Below, one piece after another: positions 26,950 to 35,464 of a stretch of 64,000 nucleotides of DNA. The position numbers and the translations under genes were made by a program. Source of the stretch: VRUE01 sp963780815. Lineage in GTDB: Bacteria; Actinomycetota; Thermoleophilia; Solirubrobacterales; 70-9. The notes beneath the pieces were generated by a model that was not told where the DNA came from, did not search any database, and saw only the letters and a list, made by a program, of their open reading frames with translations. Position 1 is the stretch's first letter. Every line of letters begins with the position of its first letter. The DNA is taken from NCBI GenBank assembly GCA_963780815.1, contig CAWADG010000010.1, forward strand, positions 124,001-188,000, in the 5' to 3' direction.

Positions 26950-27555
26950 ATGGAGGCGGCGACAAAAGAGCGGGAGCTCAGCGGCGAGAAGGCCCAGCGG
27001 ATCGTCGACGCGATGCGCGAGAGCGTCGCCAAGCGCGGCGCCGCGGCGTCGACCTTCGAGCAGGTGGCGCGCGAGGCGGGCGTCAGCAGGGGGCTCCTGC
27101 ACTACTACTTCGGGACCAAGGAGCGCCTCCTGGTCGAGGTCGTCCGCCGCGACGCCGAGATCAGGGTCGCGCGCCTCGACGAGGCGCTCGCCGGCGCCCA
27201 GACGGTCGATGACGTCCTCGATGCCCTCGTCTCCAGCCTCACCGACCTGATCGAGAACGAGCCGGCCTTCTTCCTCCTCCTCTTCGAGCTGTTCAGCGCC
27301 GGCCGCCGCAACCCGGAGATCCAGCACGAGGTCGGTCAGCTCTTCGAGCGGACCCGCTCGCTCGTCGCCGAGGTCCTCGAGGCGAAGCAGAAGGAGGGCG
27401 TCCTCAGCCTCCGCTATGACGCCCAGGCGATCGTCTCCTACCTCTTCGCGCTCGGCGACGGCTTCGCCCTCCAGGCTCTCTCCGACCCCGATCAGGACAT
27501 CGACGGGGCGCTCGAGGCCGGCACCGCGTCGGCCCGCTTCCTCCTCAGCAAGTAA
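26950..27555 (+). CDS. TetR-family regulator of the adjacent MMPL exporter
   Basis: 201 residues. N-terminal HTH: STFEQVAREAGVSRGLLHYYFGTKERLLVEV (about 36-66). The C-terminal domain (DVLDALVSSLTDLIENEPAFFLLLFELF...) is the TetR_C type seen with transport genes. It precedes an MMPL transporter in the same direction with 84 bases between, so it probably represses that exporter until a ligand binds. Confidence 0.9.
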   Translation: MEAATKERELSGEKAQRIVDAMRESVAKRGAAASTFEQVAREAGVSRGLLHYYFGTKERLLVEVVRRDAEIRVARLDEALAGAQTVDDVLDALVSSLTDLIENEPAFFLLLFELFSAGRRNPEIQHEVGQLFERTRSLVAEVLEAKQKEGVLSLRYDAQAIVSYLFALGDGFALQALSDPDQDIDGALEAGTASARFLLSK

Positions 27556-27593
27556 GAGGGCGTCCTCGGACGAGCCTCGAGGAAGTGACCCTC
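27556..27593 (+). terminator. Imperfect hairpin after tetR
   Basis: GAGGG/CCCTC outside and TCCTCG/CGAGGA inside pair across 27556-27593, directly after the tetR stop. The left part, GGCGTCCTCGG, equals part of module 1 of the intergenic element family, but module 2 is absent. Confidence 0.4.
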
Positions 27594-27639
27594 CTCACAG
27601 ACTCGCCCGCGCCCCTGCGGGACTCTGGCCAGACGGCCA

Positions 27640-29958
27640 ATGCGCGAGCTGATGACCCGACTCTCGATGTTCCTGAGGCGCCATCGCCTCGCGGTCGTGA
27701 TCGCCTGGGCCCTCGTCCTCCTTCTCGCGCTTCCGTTCGCCTCGCGCCAGACAGAACACCTCACCGGCGGCGGCTTCGACGTCCCCGGTAGCCAGTCGAA
27801 GGCGGTCAGCGACTCGCTCGAACGCGAATTCGGCAAGGACGCGAACGGGATCACGGTCCTGCTGCGGGCCGACCCAAATGCCGGCGTCGCGGCGCGGGCC
27901 GCCGCGGTCGCGAGAGTCCGGGAGGCGGTTGCCGAAATCGACCGGGTCTCGCTGCCGCCGGCTGTAGCCGCCCGCGGACGGGCGCAGCTCGAGCGGACCG
28001 GGACCGCGATGCTGCCGCTCCGCAGCACCCTCAACTCCGACGACCAGATCGACGCCGCCGGAGATCTCCGCTCCGACCTCGACCCGGGGACGCCCGAGGC
28101 GGGGGTGACGACCTACCTCGCCGGCCAGCCGACGATCTGGGCGGGGCTGCAGGAACTCTCGAAGGAAGACCTGGCCCAGGCCGAGTTCACCGGCTTCCCG
28201 ATCGTCGCGATCATCCTCCTCGTCGTCTTCGGCTCGCTCGCCGCGGCAGCGCTGCCGCTGGCGCTCGGCTTCGTCAGCGTCATCGTCACCGGTGCGCTCA
28301 TCTACTTCATCTCGCTGCAGATGTCGACCTCGGTGTTCGTCACCAACATGGCCTCGATGATCGGGATCGGCGTCGCGATCGACTACTCGCTGTTCATCCT
28401 CGCCCGCTACCGCGAGGAGCGGCGCGCCGGCCGCGACGACGAGGAGGCCCTCTCCCAGGCCCTCTCGACCTCGGGCCTGGCTGTCACGTTCTCCGGCCTC
28501 GCCGTGATCGTCTCCCTCGCCGGCCTCTGGATGGTCGACAACCAGGCCCTGCGCTCGATGGCCCTCGGGGCGATGACCGTCGTCGCGGTCTCGATCCTCA
28601 CCGCGACGACCCTGCTCCCCACCCTGATCGCCTTCCTCGGCGACCGGGTGATGCCGGGCGGAGTGATTGCCGCGGGCCTGAGGTTTGTCAGACATCCCTT
28701 GCGACGCAAGAAGGTTGAGGCAGTAGCGGCCGATGGTTCGCTCGCCGCCCCCGGACGCGGGAGCGAGGGCCAGTCCATATCTGTTTCTTCTGGCCCGAGC
28801 GAGAGCAGAGGAGGCGGCGGAATTCATGGGGGCGGCGGGTCAAACCCTGGACACGAAGGCTTCTGGGTGAGGTGGACCCGTAACGTCATGGCCCACCCGT
28901 GGGTCGCGGTGATCGGGGTGACGTCCGTCCTGTTGCTACTGGCGGCGCCGTTGCTCTCGGTCACGACCGGCACCGAGGCGATCGGCCAGTTCCCGAAGGG
29001 CAACGACGTCCGCGTCGGCAACGAGCTCGCCTCGCAGGCGCTCGGCGGCGGCGCCGACCCGGTCCAGATCGTCGCCGGCTTCGAAGGCGCCCCCGACCGC
29101 GCCGCGACAGCAGCCTTCGCCCGCAGGCTCGAAGTGACGGCGGGAGTCAGCTCGGTCTCACCCCCGGCCTTCTCCGGCCACAGCGTCTTCTTCCAGGCGA
29201 CGCCGGCGGCCCCGAGCGAGTCCGACCCCGCCCGCGCCCTCGTCGACCGCCTCCGGGACACGGTCGTCCCCTCGACCCGGCTGGCCAAGGTCGCGACCGT
29301 GGACGTCGGCGGCGAAACCGCGCGCAGCAATGACGTCCGGGCCCAGATCGGCGGCTCGATGTGGAAGATCGTCCTCTTCGTCCTCAGCCTCAGCTTCATC
29401 GTCCTGATGGTGATGCTGCGCTCGCTTCTGCTGCCGCTGAAGGCCGTGCTGATGAACCTGCTCTCGATCGGGGCCGCGTTCGGGATCCTCGTCGTGATCT
29501 TCCAGTGGGGCTGGTTCGACGGCCTGCTCGGGTTCGAAAGCCAGGGCGCGCTCGACACGATCAACGTGCCGCTGATCTTCGCGATCGTCTTCGGGCTCTC
29601 GATGGACTACGAGGTGTTCCTGATGTCGCGGATCCGCGAGCGCTACATGGAGCACCACGACAACGAGCGGGCCGTCGCCGAGGGCCTCTCGACCAGCGCG
29701 AGAACGATCTCATCGGCGGCTTTGATCATGAGCTCGGTCTTCGCCGTCTTTGTCCTCACCGGGGTCCCCTCAATCAAGGAGCTTGGCCTCGGCTCCGCAG
29801 TCGCGATCGCGCTCGACGCGACGCTCGTGCGGCTGATCCTCGTCCCGGCGGCGATGAAGCTGCTCGGCGACTGGAACTGGTGGTTCCCCTCTTGGCTCGA
29901 CCGCGCCCTACCGGAGCTGAGCTTCGAGCACGATCGCTCGGAGCCGAAACCGGCCTAA
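27640..29958 (+). CDS. MMPL-family transporter with in-frame repeat insertion
   Basis: 772 residues, complete. Two MMPL halves, each with one N-terminal helix, a periplasmic domain and a five-helix block: AIDYSLFILARYREE (about 248-262) and SMDYEVFLMSRIRERY (about 653-668). The loop between the halves (about 350-408) contains PGRGSEGQSISVSSGPSES and a Gly-rich stretch encoded by the dispersed element at 28750-28814; HEGFWVRWTRNVMAHPW then resumes the normal family sequence. The insertion lies in a cytoplasmic linker and should be tolerated. Exports lipids or drugs by family; substrate unknown. Confidence 0.93.
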   Translation: MRELMTRLSMFLRRHRLAVVIAWALVLLLALPFASRQTEHLTGGGFDVPGSQSKAVSDSLEREFGKDANGITVLLRADPNAGVAARAAAVARVREAVAEIDRVSLPPAVAARGRAQLERTGTAMLPLRSTLNSDDQIDAAGDLRSDLDPGTPEAGVTTYLAGQPTIWAGLQELSKEDLAQAEFTGFPIVAIILLVVFGSLAAAALPLALGFVSVIVTGALIYFISLQMSTSVFVTNMASMIGIGVAIDYSLFILARYREERRAGRDDEEALSQALSTSGLAVTFSGLAVIVSLAGLWMVDNQALRSMALGAMTVVAVSILTATTLLPTLIAFLGDRVMPGGVIAAGLRFVRHPLRRKKVEAVAADGSLAAPGRGSEGQSISVSSGPSESRGGGGIHGGGGSNPGHEGFWVRWTRNVMAHPWVAVIGVTSVLLLLAAPLLSVTTGTEAIGQFPKGNDVRVGNELASQALGGGADPVQIVAGFEGAPDRAATAAFARRLEVTAGVSSVSPPAFSGHSVFFQATPAAPSESDPARALVDRLRDTVVPSTRLAKVATVDVGGETARSNDVRAQIGGSMWKIVLFVLSLSFIVLMVMLRSLLLPLKAVLMNLLSIGAAFGILVVIFQWGWFDGLLGFESQGALDTINVPLIFAIVFGLSMDYEVFLMSRIRERYMEHHDNERAVAEGLSTSARTISSAALIMSSVFAVFVLTGVPSIKELGLGSAVAIALDATLVRLILVPAAMKLLGDWNWWFPSWLDRALPELSFEHDRSEPKPA
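28750..28814 (+). repeat. In-frame dispersed element, copy 2 (inside the MMPL gene)
   Basis: Block CCCGGACGCGGGAGCGAGGG (28750-28769) and block GCGAGAGCAGAGGAGG (28799-28814) are identical to copy 1 in sdhB (8053-8116, other strand). Between them GGGCCAG (28767-28773) pairs with CTGGCCC (28790-28796) around a loop starting TCCATATCTG. About 53 of 65 aligned positions match; most differences lie in the paired arms and keep pairing. Read in the same frame as copy 1. Confidence 0.8.
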
Positions 29959-29969
29959 GCCTGATCGCC

Positions 29970-30114
29970 TCAGCCGGTTAGGCCTTGCGGCGGTCTGGAG
30001 CAGTGGCGGGTCGCCGCGACGACCGCCTCCTCCTCGCGAATCTGACCTTCGCTGAAGCGGTGGACTGCGTAGCCGCGGCGACGAAGGTCGGCGTAAGCGC
30101 ACACGCGCAGCGAT
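29970..30114 (-). pseudogene. C-terminal fragment of a DUF559-like endonuclease
   Basis: The minus-strand frame ending at 29970 gives CAYADLRRRGYAVHRFSEGQ then IREEEAVVAATRHCSRP. This resembles the last 40 residues of the DUF559/Vsr-like nuclease fold (a short helix, then GY-V-RF, then a helix). Upstream the frame runs into DNA coding for the amidase on the other strand, so the N-terminal part is missing. Probably a remnant between MMPL and amidase; similarity judged by eye. Confidence 0.4.
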
Positions 30115-30119
30115 ACGAT
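30114..30119 (+). promoter_or_regulatory. -10 box TACGAT of the amidase gene
   Basis: Six bases before the GTG at 30126, so the message should be leaderless; this also fixes the start. Confidence 0.5.
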
Positions 30120-30125
30120 CCGACC

Positions 30126-31559
30126 GTGGCGGACGGGAGCGCAACGATTGCCGATGAGGACGTCGCCTTCGCCGGTGCGGCGCGACAGGCGGAGATGGTC
30201 AGGGCGGGTGAGGTCTCGCCAACTGAGCTGGTCGGCCTCAGCCTCGACCGGATCGACCGCCTCGACCCGCAGCTGAACGCGTTCCGGAAGGTCTTCGCCG
30301 AGCGCGCCCTGCTTGAGGCCGAGCAGGCCGAGGCGCGGCTGGGGGCGGGGGAGGAGCGGCCGCTGCTGGGGGTGCCGATCGCGATCAAGGACGAAGTCGA
30401 CATCGCCGGCGAGATCAACCTGCACGGGACCGACGCCTTCACCGAGCCGGCGATCGCGGACTCGGAGATGGTGCGGCGGCTGCGCGAGGCGGGCGCGATC
30501 GTCGTCGGCCTGACGCTGCTCCCCGAGATGGCGATCTGCGGCTTCACCGAGTCGGCAACCTACGGCGTCACCCGCAATCCCTGGAACCCACAGCGCACTC
30601 CCGGGGGCTCGAGCGGGGGATCGGGCGCCGCGGTCGCGGCAGGGATGGTCTCGATCGCATCAGCCGGAGACGGTGGCGGCTCGATCCGGATTCCGGCGGC
30701 GAGCTGCGGCCTGTTCGGGCTCAAGCCGCAGCGCGGCCGGATCTCAATGGCGCCGGAGCGCGAAGGTTGGAACGGCCTCGCCGTCCTCGGGTCGCTCAGC
30801 CGTACCGTCCTCGACAGCGCGCTCTGGCTCGACGTCACGAGCGGCGGCTCGGAGGAGCCAGGGGCGCCGCCGCCGCCCGAGCGTTCCTTCGTCGAGGCGG
30901 CCAAAGTTCCGCCCGGAAAGCTTCGGGTCGCCTGGTCGACCACCCCTCCGCGCTCGGTAGCGCCGCCATCGGTATCCGATGTCGTCAAGAATGCGGTTTC
31001 CGAGACGGCAGAGTTGCTCGGCTCGCTCGGTCATGAGATCTCACAGCGCGATCCCGAGTGGGGCTGGATCGGGAACAACTTCTCGACCCGCTTCCTCCGC
31101 GGCGTCTCCGATGAGGTCGACAGAGTCCCGCACCCGGAGCGGCTCGAACGGAGGACCCGCGGCTTCGGCCGGCTCGGCTCGGCGATCCCGGAGGGTCTCC
31201 TCGAGCGGGCTCTGCGCGGCCGCGTGGTCGACGCGGCCAGGGTCAATGCGATCTTCGATCATTGCGACGTCCTGTTGATGCCAGTGATGTGCGGAACCGC
31301 GCTCCCTGTGCGGCGATGGGAGGGCCGGGGAGCGTTGCGCACCGCGCTCGGCATGCAGAGCTTCCTGGTTCCCTACACCGTCCCCTGGAACCACCTCGGC
31401 AACCCGGCGATGTCGGTGCCGGCCGGGTTCGACGTCGAGGGGATGCCGCTCGCGGTCCAGGTCATCGGCCGCCCCGGCGACGAGGCGACGCTGCTCTCGC
31501 TTGCCGCCCAGCTCGAGGCCGAGCGGCCCTGGGCCGAGGCCCGCCCGCCGATCCGCTGA
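30126..31559 (+). CDS. Amidase signature family hydrolase
   Basis: 477 residues. Ser-cisSer-Lys triad motifs are in order: GVPIAIKDEVDIAG (catalytic Lys, about residue 85), TPGGSSGGSGAAVAAGM (cis-Ser) and GDGGGSIRIPAASCG (nucleophile Ser). Hydrolyses an amide bond; the family spans simple amides, aryl acylamides and 6-aminohexanoate dimers, and the substrate cannot be told. The GTG start is supported by TACGAT six bases upstream. Not a GatA: no gatC or gatB nearby. Confidence 0.9.
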   Translation: MADGSATIADEDVAFAGAARQAEMVRAGEVSPTELVGLSLDRIDRLDPQLNAFRKVFAERALLEAEQAEARLGAGEERPLLGVPIAIKDEVDIAGEINLHGTDAFTEPAIADSEMVRRLREAGAIVVGLTLLPEMAICGFTESATYGVTRNPWNPQRTPGGSSGGSGAAVAAGMVSIASAGDGGGSIRIPAASCGLFGLKPQRGRISMAPEREGWNGLAVLGSLSRTVLDSALWLDVTSGGSEEPGAPPPPERSFVEAAKVPPGKLRVAWSTTPPRSVAPPSVSDVVKNAVSETAELLGSLGHEISQRDPEWGWIGNNFSTRFLRGVSDEVDRVPHPERLERRTRGFGRLGSAIPEGLLERALRGRVVDAARVNAIFDHCDVLLMPVMCGTALPVRRWEGRGALRTALGMQSFLVPYTVPWNHLGNPAMSVPAGFDVEGMPLAVQVIGRPGDEATLLSLAAQLEAERPWAEARPPIR

Positions 31560-31568
31560 GGCGAGACG

Positions 31569-32852
31569 CTAGCGGAAGACCCTGCGCATCCGCGCCAGCT
31601 CGCGGATCTTGCCGCGCGGCCGGACCTTGCGCCGGAGGAAGTACTTCGCCGGATTCTCGCCCGGCTTGGTGAACGAGATCCAGTCGTTCCAGCTCGTCTC
31701 GAGGATGAGGTTCGGGTTCGGGTCCTCGCCCGGCTCTACCCGAGTCGAGCCGTTGTCGAGGATCAGGTGCCAGGGATCGGCGTCGCTGAACCGCCATTGG
31801 TAGACGACGCGCGAGCCGTTGACGGCCTTCGGGTCGGCGGAGCGGGCGGTGACGTCGAACCAGAGCCGCTGGAGCTCCGGCGAGGTCTCGGGATGGCTGT
31901 CAGGCGGGCCGAGGATTCCGCCGAGCATCAGCTTCACCTGGCGCTTGGCGACCTCCTCCTCGTCGAGCTCGGGGTCGAACGGGAAGACGCCCGGGGGCAT
32001 CTCCTCGGTCGGGTACCCGATCGTCCGCCAGCGCTGGCGGATCAGCTTCAGCCCGAACGCGAAGATGTCCTCGAGCGAGAAGCCGTAGCACTCGGTGTAC
32101 TCGCGGTCCATTCCCGGCGGCGTGAAGACGGCAGGGCCGTAGGGGAGGACTTCGCGCAGCAGGTCGACGACCGCCGCCCGGTTCTCCTCCCAGCCCGGCC
32201 TGCCTTCGCCGAGCAGTTCGGAGAGGACCTTGACCCCGAAGCCGATGTGGCGCTGCTCGTCGCGGGAGACGTTGGCGATCCCGGAGCTGAACCCGGGGAG
32301 GGTTTCTTCGGAGGAGAAGAAGTCCTCGATGAAGTGCTGGCCCGGCTGGGCGAGGCTGCCCTCGACGATCAGGTGGTAGAGGGTGATTGCCTGCGCGTAC
32401 TTGGGCAGCGAGCGGTCCTTGCGCAGTTCGTCGGCCATCACGTCGAGGCGGTCGAAGATCCCGCGGTAGCCCCAGTTCAGCTGCGGCAGGGTGGAGGAGA
32501 GGGTCTGCTGGATCGTCTCGCCGCCGACCCCGATGATCTCCTTGAAGAAGCGGTGGAAGAAGACCGAGTGGCGGACCTCGTCGACCTGCTGGGTGGCGAG
32601 GAAGTACTGCTGCTCCTCGGTCGGGGCGGCGGTGACGTAGGGGGCGAGGGTGTCGGCGACCCGGTCCTCGCCGTAGAAGAACATCGAGTAGATCCACATC
32701 GCCGAGCGTCGTTGGAGGTCGCTGAGGGAGTCCCATCCCTCCTTGTCGGCCGAGAAGTCGATGTCGTAGGCGCTCCAGTTCCCCTGCTCCCAACGGTGGT
32801 ACAGGTCCTCATAGGTGACGCTGTCCATCAGGCTCTGCGCTGCGACGCTCAT
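31569..32852 (-). CDS. R2-like di-iron (ferritin-like) protein fused to an SCP2-type domain
   Basis: 427 residues. Residues 1-310 are a ribonucleotide-reductase R2-like fold with all six metal-ligand positions: Glu62, Glu92 and His95 (DEVRH), Glu164, Glu199 and His202 (DEQRH). Residues about 320-427 (VYQWRFSDADPWHLILDNGS and onward) look like a sterol-carrier-protein-2 domain that binds lipids. No large RNR subunit is nearby, so an R2-like oxidase acting on a bound lipid is more likely than nucleotide reduction. AAGGAGAAGAG precedes the ATG at 32852. Paired palindromes upstream suggest regulation. Confidence 0.82.
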   Translation of the reverse strand: MSVAAQSLMDSVTYEDLYHRWEQGNWSAYDIDFSADKEGWDSLSDLQRRSAMWIYSMFFYGEDRVADTLAPYVTAAPTEEQQYFLATQQVDEVRHSVFFHRFFKEIIGVGGETIQQTLSSTLPQLNWGYRGIFDRLDVMADELRKDRSLPKYAQAITLYHLIVEGSLAQPGQHFIEDFFSSEETLPGFSSGIANVSRDEQRHIGFGVKVLSELLGEGRPGWEENRAAVVDLLREVLPYGPAVFTPPGMDREYTECYGFSLEDIFAFGLKLIRQRWRTIGYPTEEMPPGVFPFDPELDEEEVAKRQVKLMLGGILGPPDSHPETSPELQRLWFDVTARSADPKAVNGSRVVYQWRFSDADPWHLILDNGSTRVEPGEDPNPNLILETSWNDWISFTKPGENPAKYFLRRKVRPRGKIRELARMRRVFR

Positions 32853-32902
32853 CTCTTCTCCTTTTGGTGTTGCATTCCCGCGCGAGGGCAGGGTACCGCG
32901 AT

Positions 32903-32920
32903 CCTGGCTGGCCAGCCAGG
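32903..32920. promoter_or_regulatory. Perfect 18-bp palindrome CCTGGCTGGCCAGCCAGG
   Basis: Lies 51 bases upstream of the R2-like gene start, in the divergent gap. Perfect dyad without spacer; operator or cruciform-forming site. Unassigned. Confidence 0.45.
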
Positions 32921-32928
32921 GATTTCTT

Positions 32929-32969
32929 GCGTGAGCGATCACGCTTATCCCATGAGTGATGTCGATCAC
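32929..32969. promoter_or_regulatory. Paired GTGA...TCAC operator-like dyads
   Basis: GCGTGA-N4-TCACGC (32929-32944) and GTGAT-N4-ATCAC (32956-32969) have centres 26 bp apart, in the 184-base gap between the R2-like gene and the divergent hydrolase. The similarity suggests two sites for one dimeric regulator such as GntR/FadR type. Inference only. Confidence 0.5.
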
Positions 32970-33036
32970 GCTGGCGCGAAGCGGCCCGAGCCCCTGACTC
33001 CGCCTCGACCGCGACGATAGGAGAGGATCGGGGCGC

Positions 33037-33912
33037 ATGAGCGACTCGCACCGCTGGCGTTCCCCACTGCTTGGGGACTCTCGGCTGCTCAGCCTGCCGC
33101 AGGGCACGGTTGAGTATTTCCGCCGCGGCTCGGGCAGGCCGCTGGTCTTCGCCCACGGCTGGCTCGCGAACGCGAACCTCTGGCGCCACGTCGTCGATCG
33201 CCTCGCCGACAGCTTCGACTGCGTGGTCCTCGACCTTCCGTTCGGGGCGCATCGCATCCGCCTCGACCCCGATGCCGATGTCACCGCCGCTGGCTGCGGA
33301 GCGCTGATCGCGGACAGCCTCCACGCCCTCGACCTCGAGGATGTGACGCTGGTCGGCAACGACTCCGGCGGCGCCTACTCGCAGATCACCCTCGCCGCCG
33401 GCGTTGACGGGGTCGAGCGGCTCGTGCTGACCTCCTGCGAGACGCCCTACGACGAGTTTCCGCCGGAGCCCTTCGACGGGCTGCCCGCCGCCGCCCGCGA
33501 CCCGGAGACCCTGGGCCAGCTCCTCTCCGCTCTCGAGGACCCCGAGGTTCGCAAGCTGCCGGTCGCCTTCGGCCTCCTCGTCAAGCACCCGCTGGAACAG
33601 GAGGCCTCGGACTCCTACGCGCTTCCCTGCGTGCGAGATGGGGGGATCCTCGGCGACACCGCGAAGGTGATGGCCGGCGCCTCGACCGAGGTCGTGCACC
33701 GGGCCGGCGCGTCCCTGATCGAAACCTGGACGAAACCGACGCTGCTGATCTGGTCGAGCGAGGACCCGGTCTTCCCGCTCGATCACGCCCGGCGCTATGC
33801 CGAGGAGCTTCCGAACGCCGAGCTCGTCGAGATCGAGGACAGTTACAGCTTCACCCCCGAGGACCAGCCGCGCGCGGTTGCCGACGCGCTCGCAGCCTTC
33901 GCGGCGGGATGA
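33037..33912 (+). CDS. Alpha/beta hydrolase with Asp nucleophile
   Basis: 291 residues. The oxyanion region is FAHGWLANANLWR; the nucleophile elbow is VGNDSGG, placing an Asp as in haloalkane dehalogenases and epoxide hydrolases. The late acid is in WSSEDPVFP. The position where the catalytic His is expected reads EDSYSFTPEDQP, so the His seems replaced; this may mark a non-classical or inactive member. Its stop is separated by one base from the stop of the convergent acyl-CoA ligase gene. Substrate unknown. Confidence 0.85.
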   Translation: MSDSHRWRSPLLGDSRLLSLPQGTVEYFRRGSGRPLVFAHGWLANANLWRHVVDRLADSFDCVVLDLPFGAHRIRLDPDADVTAAGCGALIADSLHALDLEDVTLVGNDSGGAYSQITLAAGVDGVERLVLTSCETPYDEFPPEPFDGLPAAARDPETLGQLLSALEDPEVRKLPVAFGLLVKHPLEQEASDSYALPCVRDGGILGDTAKVMAGASTEVVHRAGASLIETWTKPTLLIWSSEDPVFPLDHARRYAEELPNAELVEIEDSYSFTPEDQPRAVADALAAFAAG

Positions 33913-33913
33913 G

Positions 33914-35419
33914 TCAGGCCTCGACCGAGGCCGGCTTGTCGATCTCGCGCTTGAGGATCTTGCCGGTCGGGCCTTTGGGAAGCTCGTCGATGAACCAGAC
34001 CACGCGCGGGTACTTGTAGGCGGCGATCTGCTCCTTGACGAAGGCGCTGACCTCCTCGGCGCTCAGCTCCTCGCCCTCGTGGAGGACGATCGCGGCGCCG
34101 ATCTCCTCGCCCCACTCGTCGTGGGGGATGCCGACGACCGCCGCTTCGCGGATCTTCGGGTGCTCGTAGAGCACCTCCTCGACCTCACGCGGGTAGACGT
34201 TGTAGCCGCCGCGGATGATCAGGTCCTTCTTGCGGTCGACGATGTAGAAGTAGCCGTCCTCGTCGGTGCGGGCCATGTCGCCGCTGTGGAACCAGCCGCC
34301 GCGCATCGCCTCCGCGGTTGCCTCGGGCTTCTGCCAGTAGCCCTTCATGATGTTGTGGCCGCGGATCACGATCTCGCCGACCTCGCCCTGCTCGACCGGG
34401 TTGTCGTCCTCGTCGACGACCCGCATCTCGACCCCCTCGATCGGGGTCCCGATCGATCCCGGCTTGCGCTCGCGGCCGGGGTGGTTGGAGCAGGAGACGG
34501 GCGAGGTCTCCGAGAGCCCGTAGCCCTCGAGGATGATCGCGCCGAAAGCCTCCTCGAAGCCGCGCAGGACCTCGACCGGCATCGAGGCGCCGCCGGTGAT
34601 GCAGGTGCAGAGCGCCGAGGTGTCGTAGCTCTCGCGGTCGGGGTGATGGAGCAGCGCCCCGTACATCGTCGGGACGCCGTAGAAGTGGGTGACGCGATCG
34701 CGCTCCATCGTCGCCAGTGCATCGCCGGGCTCGAATTTGGGCACGAGGGTGAGACACGCGCCGACGCTCAGCGAGGCGTTCATCGCGACCGTCTGGCCGA
34801 AGGAGTGGAACAGCGGCAGCGACCCGAGGACGACGTTGCCGGCGCCGATCTCGCAGGTCGTCCGCGCTGAGACGTCGGCGTTGCGCCAGAGGTTGTCGTG
34901 GGTGAGCTCGGCGCCCTTGGGGCTGCCGGTCGTGCCGGAGGTGTAGAGGATCACCGCGGTGTCGTCGCCGGCGACATCGGCGAGCCCGTCGGTGGGTGCG
35001 AGGCCCTCCAGCGTCGCCGCGAACGAGGTGGGCTCGACCTCGATCAGCTCGGCGCCCGCGTCGCCGCAACCGTCGCCGGCCTCGCCGCAGAAGCCCTGCC
35101 AGGCGAGCAGCAGCTTCGCTCCGGAGTCCTCGAGGTAATAGGCGATCTCGCGCCGCTTGAGGAGAACGTTCATCGGGACGACGATTCCCCCTGCCCGCAG
35201 CATGCCGTAGTAGGCGACCGGGAACTCGGGCACGTTCGGCAGCATCAACCCGACCCGGTCGCCGGGCTCGACACCGCGCTCCCGGAGCAGCGTCGCCAGT
35301 CGCGCGCTGCGGTCGTCGAGGCTCCCGTAACTGAGCTCGACCTCGCCGAGGCGGATCGCCGCGTCCTCCGCCGCCCGCTCGGCGCCGGTCGTCGCGATCG
35401 ATGCCAGGTTCGTCCCCAT
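33914..35419 (-). CDS. Acyl-CoA synthetase (AMP-forming)
   Basis: 501 residues of the ANL superfamily. ATP-binding YTSGTTGSPKG (about 160), then EGYGLSETSP, GDMARTDEDGYFYIVDRKKD and the C-terminal lid with GYNVYPREVEEVL and KGPTGKILKRE, whose Lys completes adenylation. Activates a fatty or related acid to its CoA thioester. The long-chain-type GGYNVYP motif suggests a medium/long-chain substrate. Sits among other lipid genes. Confidence 0.93.
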   Translation of the reverse strand: MGTNLASIATTGAERAAEDAAIRLGEVELSYGSLDDRSARLATLLRERGVEPGDRVGLMLPNVPEFPVAYYGMLRAGGIVVPMNVLLKRREIAYYLEDSGAKLLLAWQGFCGEAGDGCGDAGAELIEVEPTSFAATLEGLAPTDGLADVAGDDTAVILYTSGTTGSPKGAELTHDNLWRNADVSARTTCEIGAGNVVLGSLPLFHSFGQTVAMNASLSVGACLTLVPKFEPGDALATMERDRVTHFYGVPTMYGALLHHPDRESYDTSALCTCITGGASMPVEVLRGFEEAFGAIILEGYGLSETSPVSCSNHPGRERKPGSIGTPIEGVEMRVVDEDDNPVEQGEVGEIVIRGHNIMKGYWQKPEATAEAMRGGWFHSGDMARTDEDGYFYIVDRKKDLIIRGGYNVYPREVEEVLYEHPKIREAAVVGIPHDEWGEEIGAAIVLHEGEELSAEEVSAFVKEQIAAYKYPRVVWFIDELPKGPTGKILKREIDKPASVEA

Positions 35420-35448
35420 CGGCCCACGGGGAGTCTACGGGTGCTTCC

Positions 35449-35454
35449 TATAGG
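35449..35454 (+). promoter_or_regulatory. -10 box TATAGG of the PRC-barrel gene
   Basis: Ten bases before the ATG at 35465; short-leader pattern. Confidence 0.45.
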
Positions 35455-35464
35455 GTCGGCTCCG

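Noticed and set aside
30126..31559. GatA subunit of Asp/Glu-tRNA amidotransferase
   Set aside because: No gatB or gatC in the neighbourhood and the sequence between motifs differs from GatA; it stands alone.
31569..32852. Ribonucleotide reductase beta subunit
   Set aside because: No large subunit nearby, and a C-terminal SCP2-like domain replaces the usual R2 tail.
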